Source: an uncultured Collinsella sp. | Lineage (GTDB): Bacteria; Actinomycetota; Coriobacteriia; Coriobacteriales; Coriobacteriaceae | Reading direction: 5' to 3' | DNA: 45,420 nt | NCBI GenBank assembly: GCA_900546455.1 | Contig: URCS01000008.1 | Span: 1-45,420, forward strand | Shown here: one piece after another, positions 29,868 through 37,979 of the stretch | Position numbering within the stretch: position 1 is the first letter of the stretch | Layout of the letters: each line of letters starts with the position of its first letter | Program-made: the position numbers and the translations under genes | The notes under the pieces: model-generated | Databases searched by the model: none | What the model saw: the letters and a program-made list of their open reading frames with translations, nothing else | What the model was told of the DNA's origin: nothing

Positions 29868-30891
29868 AGTCATAACATTCGGTATTCCCTCGTATAACGC
29901 CGCCAAGGACATGGACCATTGCATCACCTCTATCTTGGAGGGGAGCAATTACGCCACCGATATCGAGATTATCGTAGTGGACGACGGCTCCAAGGACGAG
30001 ACGGCCGATAAGGCCGACGAGTGGGAGGCACGTTATCCCGGTATCATTCGCGCGGTGCACCAGGAGAACGGCGGCCACGGTATTGCCGTCCTTTCGGGTC
30101 TGCGCGAGGCACAGGGCACCTACTACAAGGTCGTCGACTCGGATGACTGGCTCGATGCTGCGGCTCTTTCGACTATACTGTCGATTCTGCGTGGCTTTGA
30201 AGAGCGTGACCAGCGCGTTGACCTGTTTATCTCGAACTACGTGTACGAGAAGGTTTACGAGGGCACGCATACCGCTATTGGCTACAAATTTGCCCTGCCG
30301 CGCAAAAAGATCTTTTCCTGGGATCAGATCGGTCATTTCCGCCTGGACCAGAACCTACTCATGCACAGCCTGTGCTATCGCACGGATGTGCTGCGCGAGT
30401 CCAACCTTCCCATGCCGCCGCACACGTTCTATGTGGACAACATCTACGCCTACGTGCCGCTACCGCGTTGCAAGACCATGTACTACGCCGACATCGACCT
30501 CTACCGCTACTTTATCGGTCGCGAAGGCCAGAGCGTCAACGAGGCAACGATGGTCAAGCGTCTGGACCAGCAGTTCCGTGTTACACGTATCATGATGGAG
30601 TCGTACCATCTGTACAGCGATGTTGAGTCGTCGCGCTTGCGTTCGTACATGATGGGGTACTTCACCATGATGATGGCGATTTGCTCGGTGCTCACCAAGC
30701 TTTCCGAGGAAGATTGCGCCGACGAGCGCCTAAAGACGCTGTGGAATGATTTGAAGGCCTATGACGAGCGCATGTATCGTCGTGCCCGCTACGGCGTGGT
30801 CGGGTTCTTCACCAATCTGCGCGGTCGTGCCGGTGACAAAACCACACTCGGCCTATACCGTCTTGCCTCAAAGATCTTCAAATTCAACTAG
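29860..30891 (+). CDS. Family 2 glycosyltransferase
   Basis: 343 aa. A GT-A fold transferase: FGIPSYNAA at the start, VVDDGSKDET (nucleotide-binding Asp pair, about residue 40), NGGHGIAVLSGLREA and VDSDDWLD (the metal-binding DxD, about residue 92). A long C-terminal region ends LASKIFKFN. There is no membrane segment. The start MHKVITFGI at 29860 overlaps the glf stop, which suggests coupling; an in-frame ATG at 29842 is an alternative. With Glf, it probably adds a sugar, perhaps galactofuranose, to a surface glycan; donor and acceptor are inferred. Confidence 0.86.
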   Translation: MHKVITFGIPSYNAAKDMDHCITSILEGSNYATDIEIIVVDDGSKDETADKADEWEARYPGIIRAVHQENGGHGIAVLSGLREAQGTYYKVVDSDDWLDAAALSTILSILRGFEERDQRVDLFISNYVYEKVYEGTHTAIGYKFALPRKKIFSWDQIGHFRLDQNLLMHSLCYRTDVLRESNLPMPPHTFYVDNIYAYVPLPRCKTMYYADIDLYRYFIGREGQSVNEATMVKRLDQQFRVTRIMMESYHLYSDVESSRLRSYMMGYFTMMMAICSVLTKLSEEDCADERLKTLWNDLKAYDERMYRRARYGVVGFFTNLRGRAGDKTTLGLYRLASKIFKFN

Positions 30892-30923
30892 CTGCTGAGT
30901 AATCGCTGCTGATAGGTTGACTG

Positions 30924-31033
30924 GGCCCCTTGGCCTTTAGTTTGCTACTGCGAACAGTCCTGCTCGCACGGAAAGCACATTAAGTGCTTTCCGGCTCGTG
31001 CGGAACTTGTATCAAACTAAAGGCCAAGGGGCC
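30924..31033. repeat. Nested palindrome downstream of the glycosyltransferase gene (element 3)
   Basis: Perfect 21-nt outer arms (30924-30944 and 31013-31033) start GGCCCCTTGGCC and end in GTTTG/CAAAC. The core at 30954-31007 has an inner stem GGAAAGCAC (30970-30978) / GTGCTTTCC (30984-30992) and CGCAC/GTGCG. The same core recurs inverted in element 4 at 31.2 kb. Confidence 0.7.
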
Positions 31034-31058
31034 TCTGCTATAAGAATCGATTGTCAGT

Positions 31059-31110
31059 TTATTTGAATTTGAAGATCTTCGACGCGCGGTACACAGGGGC
31101 CTGGGCTGAA
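31059..31110 (-). pseudogene. Remnant of a glycosyltransferase 3' end
   Basis: On the minus strand a frame ending at 31059 reads VYRASKIFKFK and a stop, close to the C-terminus LYRLASKIFKFN of the intact GT2 enzyme 170 nt away on the other strand. No rest of the gene precedes it; element 4 starts about 15 nt upstream. It looks like the last ~17 codons of a lost paralogue, inverted relative to the surviving gene. Confidence 0.5.
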
Positions 31111-31126
31111 AAGAATCTGGTTGGTA

Positions 31127-31251
31127 GGTTGCCCGGTGGGGCTTGGTTATGTTTGTCGCGAGTTCCGCACGAGCCGAAGAGCACTTAATGTGCTCTTCGT
31201 GCGAGCCAGGACTGTAGAGCAGCAAACATAGCCAAGCCCCACCGGGCAACC
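31127..31251. repeat. Nested palindrome before the P1 peptidase stop (element 4)
   Basis: Outer arms of 29 nt (31127-31155 and 31223-31251) match in 28 positions; they begin GGTTGCCCGGTGGGGC. The core 31161-31215 is the reverse complement of the element 3 core with a one-base insertion and two compensatory stem changes (GAAGAGCAC/GTGCTCTTC). The arms are unrelated to those of element 3. Confidence 0.7.
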
Positions 31252-31263
31252 GGTCAGGTTAGG

Positions 31264-32265
31264 CTACTTCGCGGCGCCGGGGATGCCGTGGGAGGTTTTG
31301 GCGGTTTTGGCTCCGTTTACGATGGCGGTCTGTAGGGCCCTTACGGCGAGCATGCCCAGTAGGTCTAGGGGAACGGCGGCGCTTGCCTGGGCGCCCAGTT
31401 TGCCGCTGGCGAGGGTGTAGATGGTGTCGCCGTCGTTGGTGGTGTGTGTGGGGCGGATGGCGTGTGCGTAGGCGTCTGCGGCCATCTGGGAGACCTTGGT
31501 GGCTTGTGCCTTAGTGAGTTCCACGTTGGTGACGATGCAGCTGATGGTGGTGTTGGTGCGGTCGAGCGGCATCTGCATGGATCCGGCGGCGGCAAAGGCT
31601 GCGAGTTCCATGTCGACGATCTGGTCGCTATCGGCTGCGGCGCGCATGCCGGCGACCCACTCGCCGGTGAAGGGGTCGACAACGTTGCCGCAGGCGTTGA
31701 CCGAGACCACGGCGCCCACCTTGATGGGGCCGAGTGCCACGGCGGCAGCTCCAAGGCCGGCCTTCATGCAGGTGGCAGGCCCCATGAGCTTACCCACGGT
31801 AGCGCCCGTGCCGGCGCCTACGTTGCCCTGTTCGAGCTTGGTGGGGGTGTGGTCGAGTGCTTCGCGCACGGCGGCGATGCCGGCCTCAATGTCGGGGCGC
31901 ACGGTGGGGTTACCAAAGGCGAGGTCGAAGATACAGCTCGAGCACACGATAGGCACCTGCGTGGGGCCGACGGGAAGGCCGATGCCGCGGCTCTCAAGCT
32001 CGCGAGCGACGCCGCTTGCAGCCTCGAGGCCAAAGGCCGATCCACCCGAAAGGCAGACGGCGTGGACCTTGTCGACGGTGTTCTCGGGTCGCAGCAGGTC
32101 GGTTTCGCGCGATGCTGGAGCACCGCCGCGAACGTCAACGCCGCCGGTGGCGCCCTCGGGTGCCACGATTACGGTGCAACCGGTGCCGGCCTCCTCGTCC
32201 GTATAGTTGCCATAGCAAAAGCCATCGACATCGCAGACGTCAATGGCCTCGAGCAGTGTATCCAT
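31264..32265 (-). CDS. P1-family (DmpA-like) aminopeptidase/acylase
   Basis: 333 aa. Ntn-fold peptidase family S58/P1: GNYTDEEAGTGCTVIVAPEGA at the start, GG-APASRETDLLRP, HAVCLSGGSAFGLEAASGV (diagnostic), GNVGAGTGATVGK and RTNTTISCIVTN, where Thr/Ser after the NT pair would be the autoproteolytic nucleophile in this family. These enzymes release N-terminal residues or D-amino-acid amides. The physiological substrate is unknown. AGGAG lies 6 nt before the ATG. It ends just next to palindrome element 4 and begins about 100 nt from maf, on the same strand as maf. Confidence 0.85.
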   Translation of the reverse strand: MDTLLEAIDVCDVDGFCYGNYTDEEAGTGCTVIVAPEGATGGVDVRGGAPASRETDLLRPENTVDKVHAVCLSGGSAFGLEAASGVARELESRGIGLPVGPTQVPIVCSSCIFDLAFGNPTVRPDIEAGIAAVREALDHTPTKLEQGNVGAGTGATVGKLMGPATCMKAGLGAAAVALGPIKVGAVVSVNACGNVVDPFTGEWVAGMRAAADSDQIVDMELAAFAAAGSMQMPLDRTNTTISCIVTNVELTKAQATKVSQMAADAYAHAIRPTHTTNDGDTIYTLASGKLGAQASAAVPLDLLGMLAVRALQTAIVNGAKTAKTSHGIPGAAK

Positions 32266-32366
32266 GTTTAACTCCTATCGGTTTTCCGCCGCGCCTTGTG
32301 CCCGGTCGGGATCCGTACGGTACGCCAAAATTGTAGGCGCCGGGGGATACCCAGCGCCAGATGCAA

Positions 32367-32948
32367 TTACGAGAGTTTTTGAATCGCGCGCGCGACGCGG
32401 GCGATGGGTAGGCCCACCACGTTATAGAAGTCGCCCGAAATATCGTGCACGAGCATGCGTCCTCCTGTGCCCTGAATGCCGTAGGCGCCGGCCTTGTCCA
32501 TGGGCTCACCCGAGGCGACGTAGTGCTCGATCTGCTCGTCGGTGAGCTCGTAGAACGTCACGTCGGTCACATCGACAAAGGACAGGCTTTCGGCGGCATG
32601 CGGGGCGGCCGTATCGCCTGCCTTAACGATGCAGACGCCGGTTGCGACCTGGTGCGTGCGGCCCGAAAGCTCACGGAGCATAGTGCGCGCCTCGTCCTCG
32701 GTTGCCGGCTTGCCCAGAATCTTGCCGTCAAAGGTGACGATGGTGTCGGCCGCGACCGTTAGCTCATTGGGCTCGGCATGCTCGGCAGCAACGGCAGCCG
32801 CCTTGGCGCGTGCCAAGCGCTCGACAAGCGTGAGCGGGGCCTCGCCATCAAAGGGCGTTTCGTCGATATCCGCGGGAATCACGCGAATGTTGTAGCCTGC
32901 CTCGCGCATCAGCTCTATGCGGCGCGGCGATTGCGAAGCCAAAATCAT
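32367..32948 (-). CDS. maf: Maf-like nucleoside triphosphate pyrophosphatase
   Basis: 193 aa. It begins ILASQSPRRIELM (diagnostic SQSPRR loop), continues with VIPADIDET, AADTIVTFDGKILGKP and LSGRTHQVATGV, and ends with DKAGAYGIQGTGG and FYNVVGLPI. Family members hydrolyse dTTP, UTP or modified nucleotides to the monophosphate and are tied to cell division control. The ATG overlaps the upstream DJ-1 gene stop as ATGA, so translation is probably coupled. Confidence 0.93.
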   Translation of the reverse strand: MILASQSPRRIELMREAGYNIRVIPADIDETPFDGEAPLTLVERLARAKAAAVAAEHAEPNELTVAADTIVTFDGKILGKPATEDEARTMLRELSGRTHQVATGVCIVKAGDTAAPHAAESLSFVDVTDVTFYELTDEQIEHYVASGEPMDKAGAYGIQGTGGRMLVHDISGDFYNVVGLPIARVARAIQKLS

Positions 32949-33487
32949 AGTTGGATGCCCTCGGCGACCTTCTCGACGGCCTTGTCGCCGGCGAGCGTGC
33001 GCAGCAGCTCCAATGCAAAGGGGAGGGACTGTGCCATGCCGCTGGCAGTGATGATGTTGCCGTCTTGCGTGACCTTCTCGCCGGTATAGGCGCCTTCGGG
33101 GAAGCTTTTCTCAAAGCCAGGGAAGCACGTGGCATGGCGCCCCTCGAGCAGGTCGAGCTCGCCCAGGATAAACGGGGCGGCGCAGATGGCGGCGACGTGC
33201 TTGGTTGCGGCGAACTCGCAGACCACGTCGCAGACGCGCTGATCTGCGCGCAGGTTGGTGGCACCGGGCAGGCCGCCGGGCAGCACGACGCAGTCGTACT
33301 CGTCAAAGTTGATCTCATCAAAGAGCGCATCGCAGGTCACGGGGATCTGCAGCGAGCTTACGACCTCGCGCGTGGGCATGATCGAGACGAGCGTGGCACG
33401 CACGCCGCCGCGACGCATGACATCGACCATGGTCAAGCATTCAATAGTTTCAAAGCCATCGGCGGCGAGAACGGCAACGCTGGGCAT
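32945..33487 (-). CDS. DJ-1/PfpI-family protein
   Basis: 180 aa. The class I glutamine amidotransferase-like fold: VAVLAADGFETIECLTMVDVMRRGG, VVLPGGLPGATNLRA, and the nucleophile elbow AAICAAP with Cys102, then GRHATCFPGFE. Such proteins act as glyoxalases, protein deglycases or chaperones; YajL/ThiJ-like members match best. The start MPSVAVLA at 33487 has AAAGGA 6 nt upstream; an upstream in-frame Met at 33511 is less likely. It is translationally coupled to maf. Confidence 0.88.
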   Translation of the reverse strand: MPSVAVLAADGFETIECLTMVDVMRRGGVRATLVSIMPTREVVSSLQIPVTCDALFDEINFDEYDCVVLPGGLPGATNLRADQRVCDVVCEFAATKHVAAICAAPFILGELDLLEGRHATCFPGFEKSFPEGAYTGEKVTQDGNIITASGMAQSLPFALELLRTLAGDKAVEKVAEGIQL

Positions 33488-33592
33488 GAGGGTTCCTTTC
33501 ATAGGCGGCATACAATTAGCCGTCTTATACCCCGAACGCGCCCACTTGCCACGCTCAAACGCCGAATGATTTTCCGGGCAATGGTTAAGTGG

Positions 33593-34906
33593 CTAGTTGC
33601 GCTTGAGGTGGACGACGGTTTCGCAGTGGAAGGTTTGTGGGAACAGGTCGACTGGCGTGATCTTTACGGGGGAGAAGGTGCCTTCTTCGACAAAGCGTTT
33701 GAGATCGCGCGCCAGGGTGGCCGGGTCGCAGCTCACGTAGGCGACATCGCGGGCACTCGTGCTGGCGATAAGGCCGATCGCCTCGGGGGCGAGGCCTGCG
33801 CGCGGCGGGTCGACCACCAAGATGTCGGCATCCTGGTCGGGGAACTCGCGCACCGCGTCTCCGCCAATGACGTCGACGTTATCAAGCTTGTTGATTTCCA
33901 GGTTACGGCGTAGATCGCGCACGGCGGGGCCGTAGGCCTCGACGGCAGCGACAAAGTCGCAGCGGCGGGCGAGCGGCAGGGTAAAGGTGCCGGCACCGCA
34001 GTACAGGTCCACGGCAAGCTCGTCTTCCTGCGGGTCGAGCGCTTCCATGACAAGATCGATCAAAATCTCGGCACCCTTGGTGTTGACCTGGAAAAAAGAC
34101 GGGGCAGACAAGCGCATCTGATCCTCGGCGATATTCTCGGTCCATGAGCCCTCTCCGGCGAGCATTTCGACCTTGGAGACACGGCGGGCCTTCTTTTCGC
34201 CCTTGCTCATCACGCGTACGATGCTCGTAGGATGAGCGGCGTCCGCCAGCACGCGGGAGACCTGCGAGCGCGGAAAAGAGCCTGTGGGCGTCCAGAGTGC
34301 GACCTCGAGTGCCTTGGTGCGGCGCGATGCGCGAATGCCCACGCGTTCGAGCCCCAAGTCATGGCTGCCGCTTAGATAGTTGAGTGCGCCGACGACCGAT
34401 TTGAGTGCCTTCGGGAAGCGCTTATCGAACAGCGGACACATATCGACGGTCACGATTTTGCTGGGGTCGACACCGTGCATGCCAAGGCGCACGCGACCGT
34501 TGACGACGGTCGGTTCGAGCTCGATTTTATTGCGGTAGCCCCAGTCGTCCTTGGTGTGGCAGATGGGCTGTACCAACTCATCTGCCAGCTCAGGAGCGAA
34601 CTTGCCGATGCGCTCGAGCGTGGAGCGCAGGTTTTGCTCCTTGGCGGCGAGCTGTGCCGTGCGTGAGAGATTGCCCCACGAGCAGCCGCCGCAGATGCCC
34701 ACGAAGGGGCAGGGAGGCTGAATGCGATTGGGGCTTGGCTCCAGAATCTCGGTGGTGCGGGCGCGCATGAATGACTTGCCGTCCTGTACGACCTCGGCCT
34801 CGACGGTGTCGCCTGCCACGGCACCCTGCACAAAGACGGCCTTGCCGTTGTCGGCGTGCGCCAGCCCGTCGGCGCCGTAGGTCATCGATTCTATAGTGAG
34901 CTTCAT
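33593..34906 (-). CDS. RlmD/RumA-like 23S rRNA (uracil-5-)-methyltransferase
   Basis: 437 aa. The N-terminal TRAM domain (about 1-55) is followed by an iron-sulfur cluster motif CPFVGICGGC (Cys66, 72, 75, with the fourth in DMCPLFD), a central domain, and the SAM domain with DLYCGAGTFTLPLA, VVDPPRAG and VSCDPATLARDL, where Cys is the nucleophile that attacks uracil C6. The target U in 23S rRNA (or tRNA, as in TrmA-like members) is not settled. Start MKLTIES at 34906 is chosen by family; an ATG at 34942 would add 12 residues. Confidence 0.9.
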   Translation of the reverse strand: MKLTIESMTYGADGLAHADNGKAVFVQGAVAGDTVEAEVVQDGKSFMRARTTEILEPSPNRIQPPCPFVGICGGCSWGNLSRTAQLAAKEQNLRSTLERIGKFAPELADELVQPICHTKDDWGYRNKIELEPTVVNGRVRLGMHGVDPSKIVTVDMCPLFDKRFPKALKSVVGALNYLSGSHDLGLERVGIRASRRTKALEVALWTPTGSFPRSQVSRVLADAAHPTSIVRVMSKGEKKARRVSKVEMLAGEGSWTENIAEDQMRLSAPSFFQVNTKGAEILIDLVMEALDPQEDELAVDLYCGAGTFTLPLARRCDFVAAVEAYGPAVRDLRRNLEINKLDNVDVIGGDAVREFPDQDADILVVDPPRAGLAPEAIGLIASTSARDVAYVSCDPATLARDLKRFVEEGTFSPVKITPVDLFPQTFHCETVVHLKRN

Positions 34907-34952
34907 ATTCCTGCCTGTCATTCGCGTTGTTGTTCGCACCATGGTAGCAGGG

Positions 34953-34996
34953 AAAAGCGCCCCGTATCCGAGGCTTTCCTCAAATGCGGGGCGCTT
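34953..34996 (-). terminator. Terminator after ppk1
   Basis: On the minus strand AAGCGCCCCG (complement of 34987-34996) pairs with CGGGGCGCTT (complement of 34955-34964) and is followed by TTC. An inner TTGAGG/CCTCGG hairpin sits in the loop. It lies 24 nt beyond the ppk1 stop. Confidence 0.75.
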
Positions 34997-35019
34997 CTAC
35001 AAACTGCTTCTACAAACGA

Positions 35020-37422
35020 CTATTTCGTCTTGCCGGTAATGAGCGTCTTAAGACCCAGGCCGATCAGACCCAGGCCCATGCGCACGCGGCCGGGGCGATG
35101 GCGCTCGATGGCCTTGGTCTTGCCAGCGGGCTTATCGCGACGGGCGCTCGTCTCGGGTGCGGGCTTGGTGACCTGCGGATCGGGCTGAGGTGCAGGTGCA
35201 GGCTCGGGCTCAATGACGGTCGCCTGGACCTCTTGGACCTTGGGTGCTACTGGCTGCGGCTCGGCCTCGGAGGCAGGTTCCGCCTCAATGACGGGCTCGG
35301 GCGCGGCCTCGGCGTTGCGATAGGCGCGCTCCAGCAGGGCTTCCTGTGAGTTGAAGGGTTTCTCACCCTCTGCACGCTCCACGGGGACCCAGGTGCCGTC
35401 GCTCGTGAGGCTGCGGGCCTTCACGTTGTCGCGCAGCTGCATGCCCATGTACTCGTGCACCAGAGCGCGGCAGGTGGGGTCGAGCACGGGGAAGGCAATC
35501 TCCACGCGGTGCTCGGTGTTGCGCGTCATCATGTCTGCCGAGCTCAGGTAAATCATGTCCGAGTCCACGCCGAAAGCATAGACGCGCGCGTGCTCCAAAA
35601 AGCGTCCGACGATGGAGCGGACATGCACGTTCTCGGTCTTGCCCGGAACGCCCGGCTTGAGGCACGAGATGCCGCGGATGATCATGTCTACGCGGACTCC
35701 TGCGCACGATGCCTCGGCGATCTTGTCGATGACCTCGCGGTCGGTGAGCGAGTTGAGCTTAAAGAACACACGGGCGGGCTCGCCAGCGAGGGCACGCTGG
35801 ATCTCGCGATCCAGGCCGCGCATAATGAGTGGCTTCAGGCCGACCGGCGCCACGCCCAGGAAGCGGTAATCGCCGCGCAGGTTGCCCAGCGACAGGTTGC
35901 GGAAGAACAAGTTGGCGTCCTCGCCGATGCCGGGATGGGCGGTCATGAGCATAAAGTCGCTGTAGAGCTTGGCCGTCTTCTCGTTAAAGTTGCCGGTGCC
36001 CAACAGCGTCAGGCGTGTAAGCGCCATGCCCTCGCGATAGGTGAGCTGGCAGATCTTGGAGTGGCACTTAAAGCCTTCGGAGCCGTAGATGACGGTGCAG
36101 CCTGCCTCTTCCAGACGCTCGGCCCACTCGATGTTGTTCTGCTCGTCGAAGCGGGCGCGGAGCTCCATGAGCACCGTGACCTCTTTGCCGTTCTCGGCGG
36201 CATCGATCAGCGACTCGCACAGGCGGCTCTGCTTGGCCACGCGGTAGAGCGTGATGCGCAGTGAGATGCACTCGGGGTCGTAGGCGGCCTCGTGTACCAG
36301 ATCCAGGAAGGGGTTCATGGCCTCATAGGGATAAAAGAGCAGCTTGTCGTGCTGAAGTACCTGCTCGCGGATGGAGCGGGTCATATCGATGGTGGGGCTG
36401 GGCTGCGGTTTAAACGGCGTAAAGAGCAGCTCGTTGTGCAGGTGCTCGGGAATCTTGCCCTCAATGCCAAAGACATAGCCCAGGTTGAGCGGGATATCGC
36501 AGGTAAAGACCGAGCGACGCGAGAGCTCGAGCGCCTTGCGGATAGTCTTGAGCGTCTGCTTCTCGAGTGAGCCCGAGACGGCGAGCACTACCGGCTGCAG
36601 GCGCAGGCGCTTCTTGAGAATGCGCTTCATGTGCTGGCGGTAATCCTCTTCCTCCTCGACGCCCTCGCCGTCCGGGTCGATATCGGCATTGCGGGTGACG
36701 CGGATGAGCGCGCGATCCAGCGGCTTATAGGAGCCAAAGCAGCTGTCCAGGCAGGCGAGGATGACGTCCTCGAGCAGAATGTAGGAGTAGGTGCCGGTGG
36801 GCGAGGGGATCTCGACCACGCGGTTCATCGAGGCGGGAATCTCGATCAGGCCCAGCAGACTTTCCTCGTCGGTGACGCCGTCCAGGCCGCACGCCAGGTA
36901 AAGTGCGCCGTTGCGCAGGTTGGGGAAGGGGTGGCGCGGGTCGATCACCAGCGGTGAGATGACCGGCGACACGTAGGCCTGGAAGTAGCGGGTTACAAAG
37001 GTGCGCTCCTCGGGCGTAAGCGAATCGATGCGGGCGCGGTGAACGCCCAGGGTGTCGAGCTTGCCCTCGATGCTCTTAAAGATGGACTCCCAACGGGTAA
37101 GGAGCCCGGGCAGCTCCGCCATGACAGCGTCGACCTGTTCGGAGGCGGTCATATTGCTCTTGTTGTCGACAGGCTGCTTTTTGAGCTCGGCAAGGTCGGA
37201 CAGGCCACCCACGCGCACCATAAGGAACTCATCGAGGTTTGACTCGAAGATCGAGACGAACTTAAGGCGCTCGAACAGCGGCACGGACTCATCAAAAGCC
37301 TCGTCGAGCACGCGGTTGTCAAAGCGCAGCCAGCTGAGCTCTCGATTTTGCGTGTACGAGAAGTCGCGCGGCGGCTTGCGCAGCTTAGCGGCCTTTTGCT
37401 TCTTTTCGATTTTGCTCGGCAT
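35020..37422 (-). CDS. ppk1: Polyphosphate kinase with a Pro/Glu-rich C-terminal extension
   Basis: 800 aa. Ppk1 polymerises the gamma-phosphate of ATP into polyphosphate. The N-terminal four-helix head is RELSWLRFDNRVLDEA, then FVSIFESNLDEFLMVRVGGL; the catalytic part has the phospholipase-D-like half-sites with GFKCHSKICQLTYR (phosphorylated His) and GRFLEHARVYAFG (second His). The core is about 690 residues; the rest is an unusual tail of about 100 residues rich in Pro, Glu, Val and Ala ending in a basic, Gly/Leu segment (RMGLGLIGLGLKTLITGKTK). Start is uncertain: ATGs at 37467, 37428 and 37422 are in frame and none has a good ribosome site. Confidence 0.92.
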   Translation of the reverse strand: MPSKIEKKQKAAKLRKPPRDFSYTQNRELSWLRFDNRVLDEAFDESVPLFERLKFVSIFESNLDEFLMVRVGGLSDLAELKKQPVDNKSNMTASEQVDAVMAELPGLLTRWESIFKSIEGKLDTLGVHRARIDSLTPEERTFVTRYFQAYVSPVISPLVIDPRHPFPNLRNGALYLACGLDGVTDEESLLGLIEIPASMNRVVEIPSPTGTYSYILLEDVILACLDSCFGSYKPLDRALIRVTRNADIDPDGEGVEEEEDYRQHMKRILKKRLRLQPVVLAVSGSLEKQTLKTIRKALELSRRSVFTCDIPLNLGYVFGIEGKIPEHLHNELLFTPFKPQPSPTIDMTRSIREQVLQHDKLLFYPYEAMNPFLDLVHEAAYDPECISLRITLYRVAKQSRLCESLIDAAENGKEVTVLMELRARFDEQNNIEWAERLEEAGCTVIYGSEGFKCHSKICQLTYREGMALTRLTLLGTGNFNEKTAKLYSDFMLMTAHPGIGEDANLFFRNLSLGNLRGDYRFLGVAPVGLKPLIMRGLDREIQRALAGEPARVFFKLNSLTDREVIDKIAEASCAGVRVDMIIRGISCLKPGVPGKTENVHVRSIVGRFLEHARVYAFGVDSDMIYLSSADMMTRNTEHRVEIAFPVLDPTCRALVHEYMGMQLRDNVKARSLTSDGTWVPVERAEGEKPFNSQEALLERAYRNAEAAPEPVIEAEPASEAEPQPVAPKVQEVQATVIEPEPAPAPQPDPQVTKPAPETSARRDKPAGKTKAIERHRPGRVRMGLGLIGLGLKTLITGKTK

Positions 37423-37467
37423 ATGCATCTGTCCGTTCAGTCCCCGCAGGGGACGGTAGCCTAACAC

Positions 37468-37979
37468 TATTCACTATTGTCTCAATTTAGTCGACTTGCG
37501 GCACGGACGTATTGTGCGAACGGTATCTTTACCTACTTCTTACGCTGTCAAGCATGCAACTAACTGCCCAACTCGTTTTGAAAACAATCTATATCCATAC
37601 TCAACTGGTGAGAAAGTATGAATAAGAATGATTGCAAGCTGAATATAATCGAATCCAAATTGAATCATGAACAAACGACATATATATGCAGAAAACCGTT
37701 TTAGCTATGCAATTCCTAAACATGAAAATATTTGTGCAATCTAGCTTAATTCCTTAGAAAAAAGAACATTTACCTTTGAAAACCTGCTTTAGAGAACCGA
37801 AGTGCATCATGGGGGAATCATATGAGATATACCGTTCATCGCACTTTGCTGACCGTTCGGGGGCGAGGTGGAATTGCAGGTGGTTTTTGGATATAACTAG
37901 AGCTGTCAGCAAGCAGCGTCCCATACGGAGGGGCGCTGATACATTCGGCCAGTAAGGCCCGAAAGAAAGGTAGGAGGCC
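37468..37979 (+). promoter_or_regulatory. AT-rich upstream region and leader of arcA copy 1
   Basis: About 500 nt without a gene. From 37500 to 37830 the DNA is markedly AT-rich for this genome and holds several TGAAT half-sites (as in ArgR boxes), for example at about 37617, 37640 and 37662. ACCGTTCGGGGGC (about 37852) and TTTTTGGATATAA (37884-37896, -10 candidate) recur before arcA copy 2. The leader then contains ACGGAGGGGCGCT, a hairpin 37944-37963 and GGTAGGAGG before the ATG. Confidence 0.5.

Noticed and set aside
37617..37675. True ArgR (ARG) boxes upstream of arcA
   Set aside because: Several TGAAT half-sites occur, but none has a well-matched second half at the proper spacing; AT-rich DNA alone could produce them.
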